From Pinibacter aurantiacus (lineage in GTDB: Bacteria; Bacteroidota; Bacteroidia; Chitinophagales; Chitinophagaceae): DNA of 64,000 bases. Both the position numbers and the translations under genes were made by a program. Shown here in pieces: positions 7,755 to 16,733 of this stretch (its first letter is position 1; each line of letters starts with the position of its first letter). The stretch is from assembly GCF_019130065.1 (NCBI RefSeq), contig NZ_JAHSPG010000013.1:186001-250000 (forward strand). Direction: 5' to 3'. The notes beneath the pieces are model-generated. The model saw nothing but the letters and a program-made list of their open reading frames with translations, had not been told where the DNA came from and made no database searches.

Positions 7755-9136
7755 TGCCTGTTAAACTACGCATTACCCTTTTCTTTACGTTGATCGTTTT
7801 CCTGATATTAAGCATTGTATGCATTTCAATCTATTACATTTCTTACGAAAACAGGGAAAGGAATTTCAGAACACGTCTTACCAATCGTGCGGTAACGACT
7901 GCAAGACTGCTGAGTCAAACAGATATTTTTAACCAGGCTCTCCTGCAAAAAATCGATGCTTCCACCACGGTGGCTATGCTCGATAAAACCATGCAGGCCT
8001 ATGACAGCAATGGTGTGCTGATTTACTCCTATTCCGATAAAACAAATGATACGATTTCTGTAAGTCAAAAAATATTAGACGAGACAAGAAAGAAGAACAA
8101 TTACTTTTTTACCATTAATAAAAAAGATGGCATAGGTTATTATTTTTCAGACAATGGCAATCCCGTTACCATCATAACAGCGGCATACGACCCTGAAGGG
8201 CGAAAAAACCTCCAGCAACTTAGTTTCGTTTTGTGGTTGTGCTTTTTAACGGGCATCATCATTACGGTGGGTGTCGGTTATTTTTTTTCACAAAGGTTAC
8301 TGGCGCCTGTTCGCAAAATAGCGGACGATGTTAATGCGATTACGGCCCAAAGCCTTGCCAAACGCATTAAATATGAAAAGCGTAAAGACGAATGGACTTA
8401 CCTTGCCCAAACCCTTAATATACTGCTAAACCGGTTGGAAGAAAGTTTTGACACCCAGGGCCGGTTTATTGCCAATGCTTCACACGAATTATCGACACCG
8501 TTGACGTCCATATTCAGCCAGCTGGAGGTCTCACTGCAAAAAGACCGTGATGCAGCGGCTTACAGAGCTGTGATGCAATCCGTTCTTGAAGATGTACATC
8601 AACTAATAAGACTTACCCAAACATTATTGCAATTTGCCCAGGCATCCGGGAGACCGGGAGGCGTAGAGCTGCAGTTGATAAGAATAGATGAAATAGTGAT
8701 GCGCATGCCGCATGAAATGACAAAACTTGATAAGCGCTATCAGGCCAGGATAAATTTCAATAACCTGCCTGTTGAAGAAGATAAATTACTGGTTTTGGGC
8801 AATGAAGATCTGTTATCAAGCGCCATTAAAAATATTGTTCACAATGCCTGCAAGTACTCTGCGGATCATGCGGTCCTCCTTGAACTGTCCGCTATCCAAA
8901 ATGCCGTTTGTATTGCTGTCACCGATAAGGGTCCGGGTATTCCTCATGAAAAACTGCAACTGATTTTTGAACCGTTTTACAGAGCAGATCAGCATCACAG
9001 AGAACCAGGTTTTGGGTTAGGCCTGCCACTCGCTTCAAAAATTATCAAGTTACACAAAGGAGAAATTAAAGTAACCACCTCGACGCAGGGAACGACGTTT
9101 ACCATTATATTACCCATTGCCATGTTTAACTCCTGA
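7754..9136 (+). CDS. sensor histidine kinase, partner of the regulator at 7053
   Basis: 460 residues in classic order. A first membrane helix (about 7-28) and a periplasmic domain of about 125 residues come first, then a second helix (about 157-177). A HAMP segment is followed by a HisKA domain with FIANASHELSTPLT (His243), an N-box NIVHNACKYS (about 360), G1 DKGPGIP (about 391) and G2 GFGLGLPLAS (about 419). All catalytic motifs are intact. The H-box has Ser where Arg is usual (HELST rather than HELRT). The periplasmic domain is not recognisable, so the signal is unknown. The genes around sites A-D suggest osmotic or salt stress. Confidence 0.93.
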   Translation: MPVKLRITLFFTLIVFLILSIVCISIYYISYENRERNFRTRLTNRAVTTARLLSQTDIFNQALLQKIDASTTVAMLDKTMQAYDSNGVLIYSYSDKTNDTISVSQKILDETRKKNNYFFTINKKDGIGYYFSDNGNPVTIITAAYDPEGRKNLQQLSFVLWLCFLTGIIITVGVGYFFSQRLLAPVRKIADDVNAITAQSLAKRIKYEKRKDEWTYLAQTLNILLNRLEESFDTQGRFIANASHELSTPLTSIFSQLEVSLQKDRDAAAYRAVMQSVLEDVHQLIRLTQTLLQFAQASGRPGGVELQLIRIDEIVMRMPHEMTKLDKRYQARINFNNLPVEEDKLLVLGNEDLLSSAIKNIVHNACKYSADHAVLLELSAIQNAVCIAVTDKGPGIPHEKLQLIFEPFYRADQHHREPGFGLGLPLASKIIKLHKGEIKVTTSTQGTTFTIILPIAMFNS

Positions 9137-9163
9137 AGAACGGCCCTTTCACATTTTATTTCT

Positions 9164-9220
9164 TTCTAATTGAATTCTAATGCTACGTTAATAACCCGTT
9201 AATGCGGCTGCCCTACTTTG
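9164..9220 (+). promoter_or_regulatory. response-regulator array, site C
   Basis: TTCTAAT (9164), TTCTAAT (9175), CGTTAAT (9186) and CGTTAAT (9197) lie at an 11-bp pitch, then exactly 10 bp, then TACTTTG (9214-9220). The ATG of the glycerol-3-phosphate dehydrogenase gene follows six bases later at 9227, so its mRNA is probably leaderless. The site begins only 28 bases after the kinase stop. Confidence 0.78.
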
Positions 9221-9226
9221 CAGTTT

Positions 9227-10216
9227 ATGTTTAGAAACATTACGATAATAGGAAGCGGCAGCTGGGCCACCGCGCTTGTAAAAATATTTTCGGAAAGCGG
9301 CATCCATATATCCTGGGTAGTCAGAGATGCGGCGTTGGCCGAACAGATACAGGAGTGTGCAAGGAACACGCGATATCTTTCTTATGTGGACCTGAACCTG
9401 GATTTTGTCAATCCTACCGTTGATCTGGAAAGGGCCATTCATTCATCGGAAATGGTCATTTTTGCGTTGCCTTCTGCTTATTTAAGCCAGGCCGCAGAAG
9501 CCATAGATCCCGCGTGGATTGTTAAAAAACAGGTAGTGGTTTCCATTAAAGGCTTTGTCCCCGGAACGGCGATGGTTCCCAGCATATTTATTCAAAAAAA
9601 ATTCGGCCTGGTAAAACCGGTAATGGTGATAGGCGGCCCTTGTCATGCCGAAGAAATTGCCATCAAACGAAATACCTATGTTACAATTGCCGGAACCGAT
9701 ACGACCAACGCGGATAGATTAAAGAACAGTATACAGGTTAAATATATCAACGGTATTGTCAACAACGACCCATCAGGTGTGGAGTATGTTGCGATACTAA
9801 AAAATATTATTGGCATTGCCACGGGCATCGCAGCGGGATTAAACTATGGCGAAAATTTTATTGCCGTACTGGTTTCAAATGCCATGAGAGAAGTCAACAG
9901 GTTTCTACGTTCTGTTAACCTGTTATACAGGGACGTGTTTGATTCAGCCTATTTCGGTGACATGCTGGTAACCGCTTATTCTGATCTAAGCCGTAACCGT
10001 ACATTGGGAAAACTGATTGGCCGCGGCATCAAAGTGTCCCAGGCCTTACAGGCAATGGAAATGGTCGCAGAGGGATACCGCGCATCGGAGGAATTATATG
10101 TGCTTACAAAAAACAGCGAGCTTCACCTTCCCATCATTACCAGTGTGTATCGTATCCTGCATCAGCATGCAAGTGCGTTCCATGAATTTAAACTGATCGA
10201 AAAACAATTACGATAA
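9227..10216 (+). CDS. gpsA: NAD(P)-dependent glycerol-3-phosphate dehydrogenase
   Basis: 329 residues from ATG 9227. An upstream in-frame TTG at 9218 falls inside the -7 box and is rejected. The Rossmann loop IIGSGSWATAL (about 8-18) and GPCHAEE (about 137-143) are GpsA signatures, and the C-terminal helical domain contains the catalytic Lys in ILKNIIGIATG. The enzyme reduces dihydroxyacetone phosphate to sn-glycerol 3-phosphate. It is followed 14 bases later by the fused GT20 enzyme. Glycerol 3-phosphate is exactly the acceptor used by glucosylglycerol-phosphate synthase, so here GpsA probably feeds osmolyte synthesis rather than, or as well as, lipid synthesis. Confidence 0.9.
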   Translation: MFRNITIIGSGSWATALVKIFSESGIHISWVVRDAALAEQIQECARNTRYLSYVDLNLDFVNPTVDLERAIHSSEMVIFALPSAYLSQAAEAIDPAWIVKKQVVVSIKGFVPGTAMVPSIFIQKKFGLVKPVMVIGGPCHAEEIAIKRNTYVTIAGTDTTNADRLKNSIQVKYINGIVNNDPSGVEYVAILKNIIGIATGIAAGLNYGENFIAVLVSNAMREVNRFLRSVNLLYRDVFDSAYFGDMLVTAYSDLSRNRTLGKLIGRGIKVSQALQAMEMVAEGYRASEELYVLTKNSELHLPIITSVYRILHQHASAFHEFKLIEKQLR

Positions 10217-10230
10217 CCTAATCATAGCGC

Positions 10231-12495
10231 ATGATATTAGCTACAGACCTGGACGGAACATTTTTGGGTGGCAAAAGCCTGCATAAACAACAGCTTTACC
10301 GAACCATCAGAAAAAACACCTCCATCCGGTTAATTTTTGTAACCGGCAGGGGACTGGAATCCGTCATTCCATTACTGAATGACCCTATTATTCCCAATCC
10401 CGATTTTATTATCTGTGACGTAGGTGCTACCATTGTAAATGGTCGTACACTGGAGGCTATTGAGCCATTGCAAAATGACATTGAACAAAACTGGCCCGGC
10501 GTGCACAAGATTCGTGAATGCCTGAAAGACATACCCGGACTGCAATACCAGGAAGTTCCCCAGCAACGGCGTTGCTCTTTTTATCTTCATGACGAGAGCA
10601 TCGCAATAGAAGAGATTCAAAAAAAGGTCGAAGCGATCAATTGTAGTTTGCTGTTTTCCGCTGGTAAATACCTGGATATTTTACCTAAAGATGTAAACAA
10701 AGGAAGGACACTTGTCAACCTTCTCGATTATATAAAGGCTGATGGAGAAAATGTGTTGGTAGCCGGCGATACCTTAAACGATCTCGCCATGTACGAATGC
10801 GGCTACAAAGGCGTTATAGTGGGCAATGCCGAACAAAAACTCATTCAATCGGCCAAAGATATAGCAGAGGTCTACGTCGCCGACGAGGAAGGAGCAGGCG
10901 GTATTTTGGAAGGCATGCAACACTTCGAAAACATGCGTCCATTTCTGCCAAGTACCAACAAAGAAAATATACTGATTGAAAATAGCGAAACACCCCAACT
11001 GGTAATGATGTACCACCGGTTTCCTTATGAAATGAAATTGGTAAATGGCAATATTGAACGGGCAGCGCCTAAAAGCCCCAATGGCATTTTGCCCACCTTG
11101 CAAAATTTTTTCAATACCGGCAGAAGCGGCGTATGGATTGCATGGGAAGAGGTCGAAAAAAGAGGAGAACTTTTGCGAAACATTTATATAGACAAGGAAA
11201 ATTATCCAAACCTGATGGCCTCCAGGATCGGGCTTACAAAAAAAGAAATTGATATCTTTTATAAATCATTTGCCAAGGAAGCATTCTGGCCGACCATATT
11301 TGCTTTTATAGATAAAGTAAAATTCAATCATCACCACTGGGATCACTATGTGGAGATCAATAGACTGTTTGCGCAAAAAGCGGCGGAGCAGGCAGACAAT
11401 GGCGCTATGGTTTGGATACACGATTACAACCTGTGGCTGGTACCTGGCTTATTGCGGGAGCTGCGTCCGGATGTGCAGATCGGTTTCTTTCATCACACAG
11501 CGTTCCCTGCTGCCAACACCTTCAATATTCTGCCCTGGAGAAGAGAGATCATTGGCAGCCTTCTGCAATGCGACTATATCGGTTTTCATATACCACGTTA
11601 CGTTGAAAATTTTGTGGATGTCGCCAAAAGCCTGTACCCTGTTGAGGTATTAAAATCCATCAATTGTGCGCCACGATTTCTTACTTACAGCACAGCACTT
11701 GGTGTGCCCAAAATGACAACTGCTATAGCAACCGACCACCGGAAAGTTTGCCTGGGGGCGAATCCTGTAGGCATCAATGTAGAATACATCAAACAAATGA
11801 TGCAGGATAAAACGATCCAGGAAAATATTGCCGCTATAAAAAAGCAATTACAGGATAAGAAACTGATCATAAGTGTAGAGCGCCTCGATTATGTAAAGGG
11901 CCCATTGGAGAAGGTGGCTGCATATGAAGAATTCCTGAACAGCTATCCTGAATTCCATGGTAAGGTGGAACTGATATTAATTTGTACACCACCTGCGCAG
12001 GGCATGAAAATATATGATAAGATACAGCACGATCTCGAACATGCTATCGGCCGTATTAATGGCAAATACTCCAGTATTGACTGGATACCTGTACGGTTCA
12101 TCATGCGTTCATTTCCATTTGATGAAATTATCCCCTACTATGCTGTCGCAGACATCGCATGGATAACCCCGTTGCGTGACGGCCTCAACCTGGTTGCCAA
12201 AGAATATATTGCCGTACAAGGTCAGCTTGAACAATCCAGCGGTACATTGGTACTCTCTGAATTTGCCGGCTCTGCAGTGGAGCTGACCTACGCCATTCTT
12301 ACCAATCCTTATGACCTTCAATCACTGAAGGAAGGATTGCTGCAGGCATTGTTATTAAGCGACAATGATAAACAATTAAGAATGCAGCGGCTGTACGAGC
12401 AGGTGGAACATTACGATATTGATTTTTGGGCAAATGATTTTTTACAAAACCTGCTTCCTGATTTTTCCGCTGCAGAACTGGCCGCAGAAGTGTAA
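10231..12495 (+). CDS. fused HAD phosphatase/GT20 synthase, probable glucosylglycerol-phosphate synthase
   Basis: 754 residues. Residues 1-235 are a HAD phosphatase: DLDGT (D6, D8), a Ser/Thr motif in FVTGRG and GDTLNDLAMYE (about 177). Residues 255-740 are a GT20 retaining glycosyltransferase with VWIHDYNLWLVPGLLREL (about 394), GFFHHTAFPAANTFNILPW (about 417), ERLDYVKGP (about 550) and TPLRDGLNLVAKEY (about 647). From memory, HHTAFP, CDYIGFHIPRYVENFVD and SPNGILPTLQNFF resemble GgpS proteins more than OtsA, and an N-terminal phosphatase fusion is known for bacterial GgpPS. With gpsA beside it, I infer NDP-glucose plus glycerol 3-phosphate to glucosylglycerol phosphate, then dephosphorylation to glucosylglycerol. 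Trehalose synthesis is the alternative. Confidence 0.78.
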   Translation: MILATDLDGTFLGGKSLHKQQLYRTIRKNTSIRLIFVTGRGLESVIPLLNDPIIPNPDFIICDVGATIVNGRTLEAIEPLQNDIEQNWPGVHKIRECLKDIPGLQYQEVPQQRRCSFYLHDESIAIEEIQKKVEAINCSLLFSAGKYLDILPKDVNKGRTLVNLLDYIKADGENVLVAGDTLNDLAMYECGYKGVIVGNAEQKLIQSAKDIAEVYVADEEGAGGILEGMQHFENMRPFLPSTNKENILIENSETPQLVMMYHRFPYEMKLVNGNIERAAPKSPNGILPTLQNFFNTGRSGVWIAWEEVEKRGELLRNIYIDKENYPNLMASRIGLTKKEIDIFYKSFAKEAFWPTIFAFIDKVKFNHHHWDHYVEINRLFAQKAAEQADNGAMVWIHDYNLWLVPGLLRELRPDVQIGFFHHTAFPAANTFNILPWRREIIGSLLQCDYIGFHIPRYVENFVDVAKSLYPVEVLKSINCAPRFLTYSTALGVPKMTTAIATDHRKVCLGANPVGINVEYIKQMMQDKTIQENIAAIKKQLQDKKLIISVERLDYVKGPLEKVAAYEEFLNSYPEFHGKVELILICTPPAQGMKIYDKIQHDLEHAIGRINGKYSSIDWIPVRFIMRSFPFDEIIPYYAVADIAWITPLRDGLNLVAKEYIAVQGQLEQSSGTLVLSEFAGSAVELTYAILTNPYDLQSLKEGLLQALLLSDNDKQLRMQRLYEQVEHYDIDFWANDFLQNLLPDFSAAELAAEV

Positions 12496-12598
12496 CTATC
12501 AAACAGGAAGATGCGTGCATTCAACTGATTTGCCCAAGTGTCAATGCCGTATGTATTCATTTACTAAAAAACAGGCTGATTAAATGCCTTGAATATTT

Positions 12599-14788
12599 AT
12601 GCATTACAAAACACTTATTATACTGTTGACCCTTGGTGCGATACTTTCCATTTTTTACAGATGCACCCCTGCAAACGCACGTGATGAAAACACGGAGCCG
12701 CTTACGCAGCTAGTGCGCCGTACAGTTCCTTCCTTAGAAAAAAAAGTGCACTTTATTGTTGACACGGCAAGCGTTTTCAATGCAAATGAAGCCTGTAATT
12801 TGCGTACCGAAAATGGTGAACTATTTATCACCGCCAATTCTACCATCGCAGCGGCAAGCGGTTTCAATTTGTATTTGAAATATTACTGCCACAATTCTAT
12901 TTCCCACACCGGCAACAATCTGCAGGTTCCGGAAAAATTACCGGCTATTGAAGATAGCTTTTCCATAAAATCAAACTATCTGTTCAGGTATGCGCTGAAC
13001 TATTGCACCATCAATTACACCATGAGTTTCTGGGATTGGCCACGTTGGGAAAAAGAACTTGACTGGATGGCCATGAATGGCGTGAACGTCATCCTGGCAC
13101 CACTTGGCAATGAGCTGGTTTGGTACAACACTTTACAAAAAATGGGATTCAGTGATTCGCTGGCTTTGTCCTATGCGCCCGGCCCGGCTTTCACGGCGTG
13201 GTGGCTGATGGGCAACCTGGAAGGCTGGCAGGGCCCCTTATCAAAAAGCTTTGTGGAGAAGCAATCCAAATTACAGCAAAAAATTTTATCACGTTGCAAA
13301 GAGCTTGGCATAACACCGGTGGTGCAGGGCTTTTACGGCATGGTACCAACGTTTCTAAAAAGCCGTTTCCCCGCTGCCCATATTATTGACCAGGGAAACT
13401 GGGAAGGTGGTTTTAGCCGCAGTGCGTTCCTTGATCCGTCAGATACTTTATTTAAAAGAATGGCCGGTATCTACTACAATGAAATGTTGTCGCTGTATGG
13501 CAGCGATCTAAAATTTTTTGGTGGCGATCCTTTTCATGAAGGAGGTAAAACCGGCGGCCTGGATCTTGGCCGTTCCGGCAAGGCAATATATGATGCGGTG
13601 GCAAGTCATTATCCCGGGTCCATCTGGGTGTTGCAGGCCTGGCAGGGAAACCCCCATGAAAATTTACTGGATGGATTTGGAAAAGGACATACGCTGGTAT
13701 TGGATCTGTTTGGAGAATCTGATAATAACTGGGAAAAGCGCAACGGATATAGCGGCCATCCCTGGCTGTGGTGCATGATCAATAATTTTGGTGAAAAAAC
13801 AGGCATGACCGGCAAGCTGCACAAAGCGGTAGTGGAACCACTAAGAGCCGCGGAGAGTGAGGCCGGCAAAAGCATGAAGGGTATCGGTATTATACCTGAA
13901 GGTATTGAGAACAACAATGTACTGTATGACCTGCTCCTGGAAATGGCCTGGCACCAGCAACCTGTTGTACTTACAAAATGGATAAAGCAATACAGTGCCT
14001 ATCGATACGGAGAGGCAAATGATGATCTTGAGAAAGCATGGATTTTATTGTTGCGTTCCGTATACTCCTCCCCTCCTGATTACAACATCCTGGGGCCTAC
14101 GGAATCCGTCATGTTGGCCAAACCATCACTCGATGTGAAAAGCGTTTCTACATGGGGCACAACAAAATTATTTTATGATACCACCCTTGTAAAGCAGGCA
14201 GCACTTCACATGATAGCTGTCGCCCCGCAAATGTGGCACGTTGAAACATTTTCGCATGACTGTGTGGACCTGTGCAGGCAGGTGTTAAGCGACCGAAGCA
14301 CTACTATCTACAATGCGCTTATGGACAGCTATCACAAAAAAAGAAAGACTGATTTTAAAAAATATAGAAATGCATTTCTTCAACTGATACTTCAGCAGGA
14401 CAGCCTTTGTTCGATGAACAAAGACTTCACGCTTGCCCGTTGGCTGGACCAGGCCAGGACGCTGGGAAGCGATGCAAACGAGAAAAAGATGTTTGAGAAA
14501 AATGCGAAAGTACAGATCAGCTACTGGGGGCCTATCAACCCCAAAAGCAGCCTCATAGACTATGCCAGCAAACAGTGGAGCGGTATGCTGAGAACCTATT
14601 ATTATGACAGGTGGAAATTGTTTCTTGATTCGCTGGATAAACGGGTGGATAAAAATAGGTTCCCTTTGCAAGAGCCGGCCATCGATTATTTTATAATGGA
14701 AAAAAAATGGACGGAAATGGATATCCCTTATTCCACGCAATCATTAGTGGCGGACAGAGATGCCTTTTTAAAACGTATTATCCATTAA
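12599..14788 (+). CDS. GH89 alpha-N-acetylglucosaminidase-like protein
   Basis: 729 residues with an N-terminal hydrophobic segment ending FYRCTP, so probably an exported lipoprotein. The core matches the NAGLU/GH89 family: MAMNGVNVILAPLGNELVWY, GPAFTAWWLMGNLEGWQGPL, CKELGITPVVQGFYGMVP, FFGGDPFHEGG and PEGIENNNVLYDLLLEMAW. Family enzymes remove terminal alpha-linked GlcNAc from glycans in the periplasm or outside the cell. It follows the osmolyte gene by 103 bases without an obvious terminator, so it may be read from site C. Its link to osmoadaptation is unclear; glycan remodelling or nutrient salvage are options. Confidence 0.85.
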   Translation: MHYKTLIILLTLGAILSIFYRCTPANARDENTEPLTQLVRRTVPSLEKKVHFIVDTASVFNANEACNLRTENGELFITANSTIAAASGFNLYLKYYCHNSISHTGNNLQVPEKLPAIEDSFSIKSNYLFRYALNYCTINYTMSFWDWPRWEKELDWMAMNGVNVILAPLGNELVWYNTLQKMGFSDSLALSYAPGPAFTAWWLMGNLEGWQGPLSKSFVEKQSKLQQKILSRCKELGITPVVQGFYGMVPTFLKSRFPAAHIIDQGNWEGGFSRSAFLDPSDTLFKRMAGIYYNEMLSLYGSDLKFFGGDPFHEGGKTGGLDLGRSGKAIYDAVASHYPGSIWVLQAWQGNPHENLLDGFGKGHTLVLDLFGESDNNWEKRNGYSGHPWLWCMINNFGEKTGMTGKLHKAVVEPLRAAESEAGKSMKGIGIIPEGIENNNVLYDLLLEMAWHQQPVVLTKWIKQYSAYRYGEANDDLEKAWILLLRSVYSSPPDYNILGPTESVMLAKPSLDVKSVSTWGTTKLFYDTTLVKQAALHMIAVAPQMWHVETFSHDCVDLCRQVLSDRSTTIYNALMDSYHKKRKTDFKKYRNAFLQLILQQDSLCSMNKDFTLARWLDQARTLGSDANEKKMFEKNAKVQISYWGPINPKSSLIDYASKQWSGMLRTYYYDRWKLFLDSLDKRVDKNRFPLQEPAIDYFIMEKKWTEMDIPYSTQSLVADRDAFLKRIIH

Positions 14789-14821
14789 TTGTTTTAGAAA
14801 CCCAGGTTAAAAAAATGTTGA

Positions 14822-14878
14822 CTCTAATCATATTCTAATATTATTTTAATCACTGCCTAAGGATTCCTATTTAGCTTG
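14822..14878 (+). promoter_or_regulatory. response-regulator array, site D
   Basis: CTCTAAT (14822), TTCTAAT (14833), TTTTAAT (14844) and GCCTAAG (14855) lie at an 11-bp pitch, then exactly 10 bp, then TAGCTTGC (14872). The fourth half-site is the weakest. The TPR gene starts 50 bases downstream. Confidence 0.72.
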
Positions 14879-14928
14879 CTTATTCATCCTGGTCGTGTGA
14901 CCAGGTAGTAACCAACTAAAAAAATATT

Positions 14929-16560
14929 ATGATGACCAGGCAATTTCTGATAGTAGCAGCAGCTCTGCTTGTATCCACGGGGCTTTGGAGCCAGGACGTG
15001 AACGATGTATCAAAGGACATCTATCATGAACGTTATGCACCTGCAAAACAAAAACTATTAAACATCCTTTCACAATCTCCTTCCAACGAAGAAGCATTGT
15101 ATTTACTCACGCAAGTGTATTTGCAAAACGACAGCGTGCAAACCGCAAAAGCAAAATTATTATCTGCACCGCCGGCAGCACTTGATCAACCTATTGTGAT
15201 GTGTGCAATGGGCCATTTGCTGCTGCGTCAGGATAGTGCAGACGCTGCCAAAATATATTTTGATAAAGCATTGGATAGAACAAAGTCAAAGAACCCGCAT
15301 GTACTCAATGCCATTGCAAAAGCAGAGCTGGACGCAAAAAGTGGTGATGCCAATTACGGTCTTTCCTTATTGGAAAAAGCATTTAAAAGGGACAAGAACA
15401 ATCCTGAGTTATATGTAACCAAGGGAGATCTGTACCGCAAGCTGGGCAATGGTTCAGAATCCTATAAAGCATACCAGGAAGCACTGGCAAAAAATGAAAC
15501 CTATGCGGCAGCCATTTATAAAATTGGTAAAATATTCGCGACACAAGGTAACAAAGATGTGTATGTAAATTATTTCGACAAAGCGGTAAGCAATGATTCT
15601 ATGTATGCGCCGGCGTTGTACGAAATGTATTACCATTACTACTTCAAAGATGTAAACAAGGCCAGGGAATATCTTGATAAATACATTGCTGCTTCAGGTA
15701 AGAGTGTAAAGACTGATTACCTCGTTACCGACCTGCTGTTCTCTTCTCAAAAATATGGCGACGCCATTGATCATGCAGGAAAACTGCTTGCACTACAGGG
15801 TGCAGTAGCCGAACCAAGACTATACAAACTGATGGCTTACAGCTACTCAGCACTCCATAAAAATGACAGTGCACTTGCTTATATGAAACAGTACTTCAAA
15901 CTTCAGAATGACACCAATTATGTTGCAAAGGATTTTGAAGCGATGGGAGCCATTTATGATTCCATTGGCGGCAAACAGGATTCGGCTATGATCTATTATG
16001 AAAAAGCATTAGTGATGGAAAAGGATACCGTGCAAACGCTGAAATACTATAAAAAATTTGCCAATATTTATAAAGAACAAAAGGATTATACACAGGAAGC
16101 AAAATGGCTGGGCAAATATTATGAAACCAACACAGCAGCCACCAATGTTGACTTATTTAATTGGGGCATTGCCAGTTATAAAGCCGGAGATTATCCCACT
16201 GCTGACAGCGTGTTTACCAAATATGAAACAAAGTATCCCGAGCAGAGCTTTGGCTATTACTGGGCGGCAAGAGTAACAGCAGCCATCGACACTTCCATGG
16301 AAAATGGACTCGCTATTCCTCATTACGAAAAGCTGATCGAACTCATTAAAAATGACTCGACAGATAAAACCAATAGAAAATACCTGATAGAAGCTTATGG
16401 CTATATCGCGGCATATGAGGCGAACGTCAAAAAAGATTACAGGGAGTCAATCGAATATTTCGAAAAATTACTGGCGCTTGATCCATCCAATGAAGATGCC
16501 AGAAAATATGTGGAAGTATTGCAAAAACATATGGTCAACGGCGAATCCTCCAAAAATTAA
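14929..16560 (+). CDS. exported tetratricopeptide-repeat protein
   Basis: 543 residues with a signal peptide (hydrophobic run, then GLWSQ near residue 22) and about a dozen TPR-like helical hairpins across the rest, such as PELYVTKGDLYRKLGNGSESYKAY and AMIYYEKALVMEKD. No catalytic domain is visible. Such periplasmic TPR proteins usually act as scaffolds in envelope complexes. It is a single-gene unit driven from site D. The specific partner cannot be told from sequence. Confidence 0.85.
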   Translation: MMTRQFLIVAAALLVSTGLWSQDVNDVSKDIYHERYAPAKQKLLNILSQSPSNEEALYLLTQVYLQNDSVQTAKAKLLSAPPAALDQPIVMCAMGHLLLRQDSADAAKIYFDKALDRTKSKNPHVLNAIAKAELDAKSGDANYGLSLLEKAFKRDKNNPELYVTKGDLYRKLGNGSESYKAYQEALAKNETYAAAIYKIGKIFATQGNKDVYVNYFDKAVSNDSMYAPALYEMYYHYYFKDVNKAREYLDKYIAASGKSVKTDYLVTDLLFSSQKYGDAIDHAGKLLALQGAVAEPRLYKLMAYSYSALHKNDSALAYMKQYFKLQNDTNYVAKDFEAMGAIYDSIGGKQDSAMIYYEKALVMEKDTVQTLKYYKKFANIYKEQKDYTQEAKWLGKYYETNTAATNVDLFNWGIASYKAGDYPTADSVFTKYETKYPEQSFGYYWAARVTAAIDTSMENGLAIPHYEKLIELIKNDSTDKTNRKYLIEAYGYIAAYEANVKKDYRESIEYFEKLLALDPSNEDARKYVEVLQKHMVNGESSKN

Positions 16561-16641
16561 TGTATGTGGCTGAGTTGATAAAATGGCTTTATTATCAGCC
16601 AACCGGACGCTCAGCAATACCCTACCAAAACAAACATGCGG

Positions 16642-16674
16642 CATCCCGGATACTGATCAGTCAGATCCGGGATG
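16642..16674. terminator. 10-bp stem between convergent genes
   Basis: CATCCCGGAT (16642-16651) pairs perfectly with ATCCGGGATG (16665-16674). The 13-base loop itself contains the palindrome ACTGATCAGT. It lies between the TPR gene and the convergent nhaD gene and probably serves both; the T tract is weak on either strand. Confidence 0.6.
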
Positions 16675-16733
16675 TTCATTTATCAACGCGGCATAAACAA
16701 GAAACATCAGGTGCCACATAACTTTATCAAGCA

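Noticed and set aside
9218-9226. TTG start for gpsA
   Set aside because: The codon lies inside the -7 promoter box; ATG 9227 fits the GpsA N-terminus.
10231-12495. Plain annotation as trehalose-6-phosphate synthase (otsA)
   Set aside because: Possible but less likely given the N-terminal phosphatase, GgpS-like segments and adjacent gpsA; kept as the alternative.
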